A stretch of 64,000 nt of DNA, from contig NC_092572.1 of NCBI RefSeq assembly GCF_037975245.1, positions 28,877,989-28,941,988 on the forward strand. The letters are read 5' to 3'. Below are positions 24,251 through 35,425 of this stretch, one piece after another. Numbering within the stretch: position 1 is the first letter of the stretch; every line of letters begins with the position of its first letter. Made by a program: the position numbers and the translations under genes. This stretch comes from Apostichopus japonicus (lineage: Eukaryota; Echinodermata; Holothuroidea; Aspidochirotida; Stichopodidae). Under the pieces are notes generated by a model, which saw only the letters and a list, made by a program, of their open reading frames with translations, was not told the origin of the DNA and made no database searches.

Positions 24251-25581
24251 AAATTATTATCATCATTCCTAAACTAATCTGAGTAATAGCTGGGAAAGAC
24301 AATGAAAGACACGTTTGCAACTTCCAAGATGTATTATTGATACTAAATTTACTCAGTAGAGTAAATACATTTGATGTATTTTAGTTGGTTCATGAGTAAT
24401 TGTACGTAGTAACGAGTATGAATGCATTTACCGGCAAATTGAATAGTTTTACTCATTTCTCCCTCATTTTGTTTTAAGTCACAAAAGTTAGACATGTAAA
24501 ATACATTTTTGTCGAATGAGCCTAGAAATGTTTTCAGAATACATCAAACCAAATACATGTCTTCCTTATACGCCCTTCTGCCGTACAAGCAGGTATATTC
24601 GTCATAGCTACATTGTCATGCTTGTTTTTATCAAGTCTGTTGTTATTAAGTCAACTAACGTGACCCTTATCAAATAATGAAACTAAGCAAAGCTTTAGTA
24701 AATGGACTATGTATAGGGGGTTAACAATTTCTGTATCAAACACAACGTATCATAATATTTAAAGACATCGCCTTGCCAATAAACGAAGTGTTTGGCTTTG
24801 AGTATAGCATTTCTATATGCAGTTGAAGTATGCTGAGCATGCTTGAGTAATGATTAAAATTGTATATTGGGCCAATACCTATACCGTTAGTCAAAATTTA
24901 CTGATTAAAACAATGATGTCAATTTTATGCACACAGACCACATGTTCAATTATGGGCGTATTTTCTAATGCTTTCTGAAGCTCTATGGATTTATCGAGCA
25001 CCAGGAGAATGAGTGACATCATGAAGCTAGTAAGCTGAAATCGGTTTTGTGTTTTCTGTAGTATCAATCATTTATTCACAGAACAATACATACTAAATGT
25101 ATTTTGATAAAAAACAAAGTACATTAATGGCTTGAGTAAACCAGTTGTAAAACATTCCAGGCTAAGAGATATAAACCATAATTTCATTTTTTAGGACGAT
25201 GTGCCAACCTTACACTCACCACTTGGTGAAATACACGCATGCATAGAAATAAAACATCAAGTTAATGAAGTCTCAAGTTCAAATAACTACAACTAGATTA
25301 TGAACATGATATGAAGATGGTGTATTGAAGCAATTAACCTAAATCAATTTTGTTTCTATATGCGTAGCCCTGCCCCAAAATTACATAGTATTCCACCTTC
25401 TCACACTACAAGCTGTTTCTCCAGGTCTCCTCAAGTTTGCTGTTGTGAGTGCTGTCCAAGTTGAATACATCACCGTCGTTTTGAAGAAGGAGGATGGTGC
25501 GTATTATTTTCACAACTGTGCATTGTTATTGGCCTGTACATTGTACGGGGCCCCCAGAGGAAGAAATACATCTCGGGCTTT
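24251..25581. other. No gene recognised
   Basis: AT-rich, no supported exon, repeat array or RNA. Confidence 0.4.
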
Positions 25582-26270
25582 CTGGTCACTTCGCCCAACA
25601 ACCATTTCGCCCAACTGCCATTTCGCCCAACCAGCCTGGTCATTTCGCTCAACCAGCATGGTCATTTCGCCCAACCAGCCTGGTCATTTCGCCCAACCAT
25701 TTTTGTACTCATATTCAGTCAGAATAATATTACTTTTTCTATTTCACTAGTTCAATTTGATTCATTTTGGGTTATATTACTTCGTGGTAGGTAACAAAAG
25801 TGATATCCGCTGAGCAGTTATTTCGGATATAATGGGAGGATTACACTACTTTAAGCGGTTACGCATACAATTGAATTTATTTCATTATACAAACAAAGGG
25901 GAATCGTTATGGAATATTATTACCTTTTCTATTTCACTAGTTCAATTTGATTTATTTTGGGTTATAGTTTTACACAACTACACCCCTAAAACACTGATCC
26001 ATCCTACCGACTGTAACCATGGCTTCAAGTTTCCTTAATATTCGGTTCGTATCACGTAACGTTAGCAATTCCCGAACGTTTCCTATCAAACCTACCCCCT
26101 AAAACACTGATCCATCCTCAAGTTTACTTAATATAACAATTCCCGAACGTTTCCTTAGTGAAGTATAATATTTAATCAAGGTTGGGCGAAATGACCAGGC
26201 TGGTTGGGGGAAATGGTAAGGTTGGGTGAAATGGCAGTTGGGCGAAATGGTTGTTGGGCGAAGTGACCAG
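25582..26270. mobile_element. MITE-like element with multi-motif inverted ends (TTTCGCCCAAC family)
   Basis: Left end 25582-25700 starts CTGGTCACTTCGCCCAAC and repeats CATTTCGCCCAAC about five to six times, separated by 'cagcctggt'-like spacers. Right end 26177-26270 carries the same motifs inverted (GTTGGGCGAAATG) and ends GTTGGGCGAAGTGACCAG. The 689-bp element has no coding capacity. Its interior has two local direct duplications: 'tttctatttcactagttcaa' at 25736 and 25926, and 'cccctaaaacactgatccat' at 25983 and 26095. Candidate flanking duplications cttt and cttc differ at one base. It is probably non-autonomous, with the motifs acting as transposase-binding sites (inference). Confidence 0.75.
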
Positions 26271-27853
26271 CTTCCCATCTCGGAAGGAGGAGTTTACATT
26301 TAAATTTATATGGAAAGTATTTCCATTGTTATGGAATATATTTCAAAGCCCTGATCAGGTCTTGTGGGGAAACTTTGAATACGTACCACCTACAGAAATT
26401 AAATCACCCTTGCTGAGATGTGATTTTGTCCTTTAAATTCACTGAAGGAAGCAAGGGTTATATGAAAAGCTACAGCCAACGGCGGGGGAGGGTTCGGCCT
26501 CTTGATGACCACTACGGCCCCAGATACAATCCCCAGTGATGACTTGTATATTTACATTTTGTTGACTTGTATACTTGCATTCCAGAGTCGTAAACTGACT
26601 TAAAGTGTTTCAGCTTCTGGGGGACCTGCATTCTCAGCTAAGACAATGTGCAGTTGCTCAACTATGCACTGAAAGTCGGTTTCGACATCGGTAACATCTA
26701 ATCTCTCTTGAAAAATGTTGAATGTACAAACTGGTTTTCTCCCAATTTTAAATTTAAAAAATCATACCAATTGATAATTGATTCACCGTTAAGCGTGATA
26801 TGAGGAGGTGTTAGAAGTGTTCCCTAGCCCCTTAAACTCTCCAGTACACTTTAAAGATTGTGTTTTGCACTTCCAAACTGATTGATGACATCTCCCCCCC
26901 CCCCCCCAACTTCGGAATTTCTGTTTCCGCCACTAATAGAAACTAATGAACTTAGCTAAAAGTGTACTTTTCTGGCGACTTAAGCTGGCAGGATAAGGTT
27001 GAAACTTGCTATAATTTCACAATGGAAATATAATGTGTGGGTGTCACTGCATTCAAAATTTTCTTTTCTAGAGTGAATAACAGCTAATTCGAGTTGACTA
27101 CTGACTTCCTTCTATGACACAGTACACGGTCTACATAATATGTAATACAATGGTAAGGCAAGGGTGCTGGTGATACACCCGCCGTGTGCCTACACAATGA
27201 AAACCACGTATCCATTCTACTGTGAAAAGTACTGTTAGAAAGGTGTGATACACGAAAGGAACAATTAAGACCAGCAACGCTGCAGAGGCTCAGCTAAGCG
27301 TTTATTTGGTTTTTGAGCAGGTTATCCATTTGTTTGTGCGAAAAGTATAAGACATACGCGGGATAACGGTGTCATTTCCTTTCCTCCCATCTCCTTTTCT
27401 CTTACTTTACGATCCTTCTTAGCAGAAATAGTTTATTAAAATGTTATAAAGTTGTAAACAAAATAGTTGTTTTGAAAAAAGACAGACAGATAAATTTATT
27501 TTTTACTAAAATGAACAATGATAACAGATTAATATAAATATAAAAGTCAAAATGCTATACTAACCGCTAAGTTGTGCTCTTGAATGTATAATGTGCAGAG
27601 CTGCCTTCGTAGTATATTTAAACCAGAATACAAAACTATACTGAGGTTTCATGGAGGACGTTATCGTAACATGGTATGTGAGCCAATGTGGGCCAATGTT
27701 ATCCTTGTAAGATCTCATGATTTTTTGTTTCTATGAGATACTTTTAAGTCTTTCCTGCCCCTTTTTTAAAATTATCACATTTATACTCCCAATGAAACCT
27801 CGTGGAAGTTGAAGGCTTGTCAATGTTGCTTAGGCCTATGTTTCCTTAGATAT
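26271..27853. other. No gene recognised
   Basis: Contains a C-run at about 26895-26908. No supported coding or mobile-element signal. Confidence 0.4.
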
Positions 27854-29894
27854 GGTGGTCACAACCATTTTAAGAATTTTACTGTGGTAACAGTTTCCTG
27901 GTTGAGAAAATCATGGTTAGTCACAATATATAAGATTGTGCCTAAATGTTTACAGACTCTTCATGTTAGTTACTAGTTTGCTCACAGCTCTTGTAGGCTT
28001 CACTGAAAGTATCTTCAGGAAAACAGTTTCTATGTAGGATAGAAAGTCCTTTGATACTTTTGGGTGTGACATGTTAAACACACAAAACGAAGCCACCAGA
28101 ATAGTCAGACCAGCTACAAGATCTCTTGTTCTTCCAAACCTATCTTCCTCAGCTTTTATATAGAAGACTTGGCAGAAAACAGAATATTACCTTCTCAGAA
28201 AATACGTGGTAAAGCGGTGTGGTCATCCTGTCAATAACAAGTGAAAAAACTAATATCATCAAAGGTTTAAACAAGTCACTCAAATATATTTAGCTGATCA
28301 ATTTTTCTGACTCGTCATGTCACTGATACGAGTCACGGTATTATTTTCAACGAGGAACATTTCCATGATGTCGACAAAGTTTTACATTTTTGGGACATAG
28401 CAACCCAAGTTTATACTGTATCATACAATACATTTAACATACTTTTAACATACCTACTTCATAGAGCTTTCAAAACAATTGTAACTGTTGACTTTTCGTT
28501 CAAATATTTCTGCAAAGAAACATTAAAGAAAATCAATGAGGTATGTAGACCAGAACACTGTTTGGTGTGTGGTTCCTTGCTTATTGAAAGATTTTGATCT
28601 TTAATATGTTGATATGAACAGGAAAATCAATAAGGTTTATTTACCTATTTGAATATCCATCTTGCAGTCTTCCCACCAATTATGACAATGATCCATCATT
28701 ATCTTGATGAGTTATTGTGTATATCATACAAAATATCGTTTACAATATAATGTGAAGCCTCACCCCTCATTAATATGTCAAACTTTAACACACATTAAAA
28801 TGTACCTACCAGAGACCAGCAACCAAATACAAAGTTTGACAGAAATGCAACTTCCAGTTGCAGAATTATTGCAATTTGAAAATTTTGACATTTTACCCCA
28901 TAACCTTATTAATATTCATGAGATGAGCACAATGAGCCATCCACCCACCAAGCATAACAATGATCCATCATTTCCATGTCGAGTTATAGTGTATACAAGA
29001 TACATCATCACATGGACACACAGACATCCACTCCTCGTCCCCCCCCCCCACCCTTCACACACACACACATGCTGGGGTGAATACGTAGGTTCCTTTTCTG
29101 AAAGGAATCAAACATAATAAGGGGGAGGCAACTCACCGTGTTTACACCAGTCAATCTCTCAGGACTGATGTCTTAATTTGGGGGGGGGGGGGAAGCGGGG
29201 GGCGTAAAGCTGAAAACAACTTCAGAATGTGATATCTCCACAATTGTGACAGTTACTTTGTACCAGTAGTTACTGGTTTAAGTTTTCTTCAGCTCAATAA
29301 TTTATTGCATGGTATTTCAAATGGTTTTCATGTAGTAACTGTGAACAGTTTTCCTGACAACATTCTAGATATCCTTTTAATTTGGTATCTAAAATGTTCC
29401 ATTAACTTCATCATTGACAAATAATATAAGAGTTGATCCACTTTGCAATAAAGATTCTTAAAGTATCCTATTAATAATTATGCTGTATTAAATTGCAAGA
29501 AATCTTACCAAGCCGCTCCCAATATCCTTGCATATTATGTTCTCCTTCGATAGCATATTAACCGAGATCATAATGGCAGATATACCTTATCGAGCTCTAG
29601 AAGAATCATACAGACTAGTAACAATGTGTCAAATTACTTTGACACTAAGTGTAGTGTTTAATATGGCTAGCAAAAATAACAGCAGTAACGTTGGGTAGTA
29701 CCAAGAAATTTTTGTTCCGGTATTTCTAATGATTAAGAACAGGTAACACTCAAATTACCAGTACTTAGAAGATGCCCATATTAACTTTTAAGTCAAACAC
29801 AAATATCACACATTTGCTTACTATAGTATAGTATTTTGCAGTACACGGATTCACAGCTTTCGTCCATGTAGGATTATCGACAATAATAATAATA

Positions 29895-30175
29895 ATGTGA
29901 TATTTCGAAGTAAGAAACTTAACAAATAAAGCTATTCATCGATCACTAAACCCACCTAATTTTGGAGTGTATGTGACAGACCAACACATTGTTAGCGTTG
30001 GATCTAAACTTAGGCGACTCCAAATTATTTGGGATCGATTGCTTGCAATTGAAGAGTCACAATCCTAAATGGTGTCCCAACTCCAATTTACATTTTAAGC
30101 AATGACGTCACAGAAAAGAATTGGCGTAAAACAAACGTGATTTCAACATCACATCATAATAACAGAATTGTAAGA
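29895..30175. mobile_element. ~280-bp insertion present only in duplication copy 2
   Basis: Copy 1 passes from 'ctcgacaatcata' to the pyrimidine/'ctgcattttta' stretch at about 16690-16720 directly, whereas copy 2 has about 280 extra bases starting in an 'aataat' run. The insert has no coding frame and no inverted ends that I can see, and its identity is unknown. It may be a short non-autonomous element or reflect a deletion in copy 1. Confidence 0.45.
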
Positions 30176-31129
30176 AAAGGTTTTCCCCTGCATTTTACCG
30201 AATAGGTCTACATCAACACAATATGAAAGCTTTGCATGAGTGCATGGGGCAAAGTCAACGAACAAACTATTGTAGCCTATTTCTAAAGCAAATTTATTCA
30301 CAGGCTATAGCCATAAACCTGAACATCGTCATTCGAACAAATAATACAGTACATGTAGAGTTCAGTTAACTGTATTGTTACTAGTCTTATGGCAGAAAAT
30401 TTCCTATAGGCACAGATTTTATGCAATTATTTCCATTGTTAGTGTCTATTTCGATCGAACACATCAGTGCACAGTTCAAATGCTAGACCTCAATTTTTGT
30501 GTGTGTATATGCATAACTTAGGCTATGATACTTCAACATAGTGGTATGACCACTGGCGTAACAAAACAAGATGCACTTCTGATTGGAAAATTAATCCAAA
30601 ATAACCATAGAACAAACAGCAAAGCAAACCGTCTTTGTAGTCAATTTGGAGCATCACCCACTTGATCACTCTTATCAACATAATGCAACCTCCAACCCTC
30701 ATCAACTGTGGTTAAAATCAATAACAAGTTCGACCATTCCTGATAGGAATATAGTATTTATCCAACTTGCCCCTCACAAAATAAGAAGGATTCAGTGCTG
30801 GATTTATGTTGCCCTACCATAACCATTGGCCACTACCATAATCTCTAGGGTTTATCTACTCCTTATAACAAAAGAACATAACAAACATAGTGTCCCTATA
30901 TCCTGCATAATAGGTTCTCAATGTAAGAACAATGTTGACCTTTCATCTTCCCTATGGTCAATAGCATTATTGAGGGAGCTTGGTTACAAGCTTTAATTGT
31001 TTGCCTTTGTTGACCTTTAACTGTGGAAGAACAAGTCCTTAGAAATATCAGATAATTATATAACAACCAATACACACACATTATCTAAAACAACAACATA
31101 TATGGGCCAAAGCCAAAACCTCCGTAAGT

Positions 31130-31522
31130 GCGAGGGACGGAATTTGATAAACGTTTCCATATGCTCCAGCTCAACGGTAGTGAAATAGGAAAAATCCAGT
31201 AGTAGGTTAAATAAAGAGAGTAACATACAACATAATAAAACAATTGAAACATATTCAAAATTTAACATGTTGCCATAGCAACGAACATTAATTGGCGCGA
31301 GGGACGGAATGATAAAAACTGGGTGTGCATTCACTCCAAACATTTGACGTATTATTATCAAATTTAGGAGGAATCTATATCCAATCATACCATATATAAC
31401 AAGATCAATTACTCTTCTGATATTATCTGAAATGTGTTTTAAAAATCTCATAGCTAAATTAGGTTACTCTTTAATTTCACAAAAAAAGTCAGCGCGAGGG
31501 ACGGAACGCGAGGGACGGAATT
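31130..31522 (+). repeat. Left subterminal motif cluster of the transposon
   Basis: GCGAGGGACGGAATT or a near copy starts at 31130, 31297, 31494 and 31508, all in the same orientation. The last two are head-to-tail. The 15-bp word is far too long to recur by chance at this density. A role as transposase-binding sites is inferred from the position near the element end. Confidence 0.9.
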
Positions 31523-32189
31523 GATGTCTATGTTGATTAATTAGAGAAAAAGCTGTTGTAAATTCTGTTTGTCATTGCCAAGCTCCCACAAGCAGTTGGA
31601 ATATTATCACAAATTACACAATCCAATTAATGAACACACATTCAAGGAACAGATGGGGGTGGGGGTGGTGATTGGCGTGTGATGATGGGTGAAATGTAGG
31701 TAAATTGGAATCAAAATTAAAATTCATTCCATCACTCACCACTCACCACTCAAATGCCTTGGTGAATAATAATTAAGGCACCTCCATCCACCACTTCCCC
31801 CAAAATGAGGAATCTTAAACCCAACACAAATACTAAATCTATTTTCCACCTTTATATTGTAGGTGAATACAACAATGTGGGACAATATATAATTTTTAAA
31901 TTTGGAATACTAATTTAGTGTACAAATTCAACATTTATACTTCATACAAAGTCACCTTTTTAATTCAAATTGTCAATTCACATATTCATTAACAAAACTC
32001 TGCTTAGATTCGGATCCAAACAGCATATGAACGAGTTCAAAACTTCTTCCCCCATCATGACGTTAACTCATTAAGTTGTCATTAACAAGAAAAATGAACT
32101 ACTGTACACAACATACATCAATGCAATTCAATATAAATTGGAACATTAACATGTCAAACTCTTGGATATGATGTAGATTTGGAAATCAA

Positions 32190-33350
32190 CAAACAGCTCA
32201 CCAGTGTGCAAGGAATTGATATGAATGCTTACAATTCATTACACAAATAATGGTCTCTGGTTCAGCATACAGGGAGAACAGGGGCATCTTTCCTTTCACC
32301 ATATCCCTTGAATACCACAGTAGGTCTTTTGCCTCTGGCCACTTCCAATACTTCCCTGTTTTTGCCATGTCATTAACCTGTGAATTACTGACAATTATGT
32401 TTTCCACCTCGCCTGGATACAACTGACCATCATATTCAACTATCACCCACTTTCCATGGTAACTGATCATTGTTAACCAGCTGACTACCAATTTGACCTT
32501 GATCCCCATTCTCCTCAACCTGACCACTGTTTTCCACTTTATTCAGATTAGGGTCTGGTTCCTGATCATGGCTCACGACTTTCAACCCCATCATTAAAGT
32601 CATGCAACTGCTCCCTAAGCATCTCTTCAACTGGTTCACAAAACTGACTCTGTAGGAAGAAAGTCAGTTTGCTCTTACCATTACTGCATGTACAGTCAAT
32701 AAAATGGACCTTGTGTGTACCTGGTACTTCAGGTACTTTGTCTGGCATAGAAGGCATGGTAATGCCATATGCAGCTACATAGAATGTATCTGTTGCATTC
32801 ACTCTATGTTAGCATATTCTGCAAACTGCTTGGCACTAGTGATGACAGTTTTACCTGCTTTGACATCACTGTACACACTTGATTTTATCTTTCCCCCCAC
32901 CCCATCTACCGGGTCTGGTGAGATTTGAAATAACGCCATGTTATACGATTGTCACATGGGTACTGGGTGGCAAGGAAGGTAAAGCAATATTTTTATTTAA
33001 ATTGACTAGCACAGCCGTCGGACTAAAAGTGAACCTCATCCAGATTTGGAACAAATTGTTGGACCTTTTCAATGATAGCTTTATTGAAGTGCAAGCCCAA
33101 GAACTTGTCATGTGACATGTAATCACTGATGACACAGTAGGTTTTGCACTTCACTTCCTCACCTTCAGCATACCATGCACAAACAGTGTACAATGTGAAA
33201 TTCTCGTGGCCAAAGTATGCCGACTGTATTTCATTCTTTTGGGTGTAAGCATAGTTCTCGCTGAAGTCCACTTAAATGATAGCACTGTTTGTTCCTGGAA
33301 GTGCCTTTCTTCAACTTTGCAAGTTCAGCATACTGTCGAAATCTGCTATA
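32190..33350 (-). pseudogene. Decayed transposase-like ORF of the 2.88-kb transposon
   Basis: Minus-strand peptide blocks, from high to low coordinate: FRQYAELAKLKKG (about 33330); VDFSENY-like MDFSENYAYTQKNEIQSA and FGHENFTLYTVCAWY (33271-33190); CVISDYMSHDK; LDEVHF, a TAG, then SDGCASQFK, a TAA, then KYCFTFLATQYPC and ITWRYFKSH (33030-32930); DPVDGVGGKIKSSVYSDVKA and TVITSAKQFAEYA (32925-32815); and a C-terminal block GKWVIVEYDGQLYPGEV with YWKWPEAKDLLWYSRD (32450-32310) that looks like a small Tudor or agenet-type barrel. The Asp of DFSEN and of SDG fit the first two acidic residues of a DDE/D enzyme; the third is not certain. Several stops and frame changes make it inactive. I remember the same blocks in uncharacterised invertebrate proteins. 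Confidence 0.75.
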
Positions 33351-33442
33351 GTTGTGTCGTTGAAATTTACGCGTATGTTCTGCCAACTATTTCTATTTGC
33401 AACAGATTAGGACTACAGACGTGTAGCACCAAACTGTAACAA

Positions 33443-33802
33443 AATTCCGTCCCTCGCACTGAATTCCGTCCCTCGCGAAAATGTTGATTACCCATAATGC
33501 ACCATTCATATTTTTGTTCAGTTTCTTTCATCACTACAGATGTTCAAGTCACTGATAGTTGATACTTTGCAGATTTTTATGCATACTGTACTATTTCCTC
33601 TCTCGAAAAAAAGAAAAATTGTGTCAAAAAATGCGAGGGACGGAATTTTGAACCGTTTTTTCCTATTTTTCTTCAAAAAAAATTCGAAACTTTTCCAATG
33701 AATAATTTGCACTAGAGACGAACATCAAATTACAGAAAACCAAATTTACCTCACCCATCCTAATTTTCAGCTAGGTCAATTTGACTAAATTCCGTCCCTC
33801 GC
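33443..33802 (-). repeat. Right subterminal motif cluster of the transposon
   Basis: The complement AATTCCGTCCCTCGC starts at 33443, 33462 and 33788, and one direct copy GCGAGGGACGGAATT lies at 33633. Three of the four are therefore mirror images of the left cluster, as expected for a symmetric element. Confidence 0.9.
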
Positions 33803-34057
33803 ACCTAGTGCGCATCTTTTTAGATTTCAACGACCTCTATATCACTGATAACGAAATTTTTTGGATTTTTTTTTTTTAATTCTTAAGTGTCAATTAGTAC
33901 TGCAATGAGCCCAAAATAAATTTCTCCCAGAGAAGTAACTTTACTTTTGGGATTTGAGGATGACCAATTTTGGCTTTGGCCCATATAGAAGAACTCATGC
34001 ACTTGTCAACTATAATTTTCACCTGCCATGCTGAAAAGTGAGTGGATATTGCAAGAA

Positions 34058-34480
34058 ATGTCCACTGGACATCCTCCGGCGGTAATGATGCTGGGAAACG
34101 TGATTCCTGTACCCGTTGACCACATCATCGACAGGGGTGAACTCAATGATGAAAGGGCACTGCACACCTATGCTCAAGAACATGAAGACAGGCTGAGGAC
34201 AATCAGCGAGATGCTAGAGGAAAGTTACAGATCGCAGCCGAATAGCAAACGAAAAATTACAACGGGAATGTTACAGAGGGGGTTACAAGAAAGGAGACAT
34301 GTAATTCTGCATACAACGCAGAGACGCGAGGAATTTGGCCCAAAGTTACAGACAAAGCGGACAGGACCCTTCATCATTATGGTCGGTTGAGTGATGTAAC
34401 GTACCGAATAAAGAAACTTGAAAGGAGCAAGGCAAGTATGTTTGTCTATATCCTGTTACTAAAACACCCCTCGTGAGACA
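34058..34480 (+). pseudogene. Ty3/gypsy-type integrase C-terminal fragment
   Basis: The frame from about 34058 reads STGHPPAVMMLGNVIPVPVD, then AQEHEDRLRTISEML, and after a divergent stretch EEFGPKLQTKRTGPF. The pattern 'TGxxPxxxMLGxxxxxPxD' followed by YAQEHEDRL and a GPK block is typical of the region after the catalytic core in Ty3/gypsy integrases. A frame change near 34370 is needed to continue with LSDVTYRIKKLERSKAS, which looks like the end of the integrase. No LTRs, protease or reverse transcriptase are seen next to it. It is an isolated, degenerate fragment. Confidence 0.75.
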
Positions 34481-35425
34481 ATCAGTCCTGTCTATTACCT
34501 CTCTCACTGGTAAGATAATTTCAGTCATAGAAATTATGGTCAGAGGTTATCACTACTTTGAGAGCTGCTTGTTTCTATGGTCACTAACATCCTGGTAGCA
34601 GTAGAGACGAAGATTAGAAAACAGTGTGTGTTGACTTATTTTTCAATTATCCTTGTAACATTATACACCCGGCTCTTTTTTATGCAACATTAAATGTCTG
34701 GAAAGTGTTATTTCTGTTATCTGAGAGGCTCATGGCAAACATTTTTCTTTCTTGTATTATTTTAGTGCTCCACCTGGATAATGTCATTGTCCCTGGAAAA
34801 TGCTGTGGAAAAGCCACTCCCGTCCCTTCCATTAAATACCTACTTTTGTGTAATTCTTCCATATTAGTTTGTGCATGCCGTTTTCAGTTTAATGTTAATG
34901 TTGCAAAGTGCGTAGTAGTTTATGCAGGATAACATATCCCACCTTATCAAGTGAGAGTACAAATAGTTTGATGGATGTCTACATTTAGTCACGATCATCA
35001 AAAGGACTGAAGTGCTAGCACGAGTAGTGGCTTGAGTGTCGTTTTTACGTTTTACCAACAAAGCTTTGTCCATGCATGGTAAGTGAATATCATTAGGCCT
35101 TAAAACCGTAGTTGAGTAAATTTAGGCAAAATAGCCTATAAGTTTACTGTCCATGGCAACATACCTGGCAAGGTTGAGCAGGCAATTGGCCTTCCTCAAA
35201 AATTAGGTATCTGGCTATAGGCTATACTGCTTATGCCCTTTTGCCACAATTTACAGTGTTGGGAATATGTTACAAATGGGTAATGCATTTGAATATTGGT
35301 ACAATAGACTGAAATATTCTAGGCCTAAGTTATGACCTAGGTTAACCTAAGTTACACCAGGGCAAGGCTACGTCTACGTACATAGGCCTAGCCTAACTTA
35401 GGCTAGCCTATGTCCCTATTATTTC
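34481..35425. other. No gene recognised
   Basis: AT-rich sequence. The palindromic words around 35327-35410 ('aggcctaagttatgacctagg', 'ctaggcctaacttaggctagcctatg'-like, in short pieces) form a CTAGGC/GCCTAG-rich patch. No gene supported. Confidence 0.4.

Larger units (their letters stand above)
31103..33983 (-). mobile_element. DNA transposon, 2.88 kb, with subterminal motif clusters
   Basis: Perfect 16-bp inverted ends: TGGGCCAAAGCCAAAA at 31103-31118 and its complement at 33968-33983. Both are flanked by TATA (31099-31102 and 33984-33987), which fits a 4-bp target duplication, though a TA duplication with longer ends cannot be excluded. The motif GCGAGGGACGGAATT or its complement occurs eight times, four near each end. 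The middle carries a decayed minus-strand transposase-like frame. The element interrupts duplication copy 2, and copy 1 is roughly the empty site. The superfamily is not identified. Confidence 0.88.
27854..34060. repeat. Segmental duplication, copy 2 (partner 14527-17698), with later insertions
   Basis: Colinear with copy 1 but longer, because of a ~280 bp insert (29895-30175) and the DNA transposon at 31103-33983. Similarity resumes beyond the transposon with 'ttttcacctgccatgctga' (34014, copy 1 17652) and stops where the Ty3/gypsy integrase fragment begins. The SINE of copy 1 is missing, and a G-rich run sits at that place (29180-29203). Confidence 0.85.

Noticed and set aside
31056-31451. 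131-codon minus-strand frame over the transposon end
   Set aside because: It crosses the element boundary and the subterminal motifs, and shows no domain.
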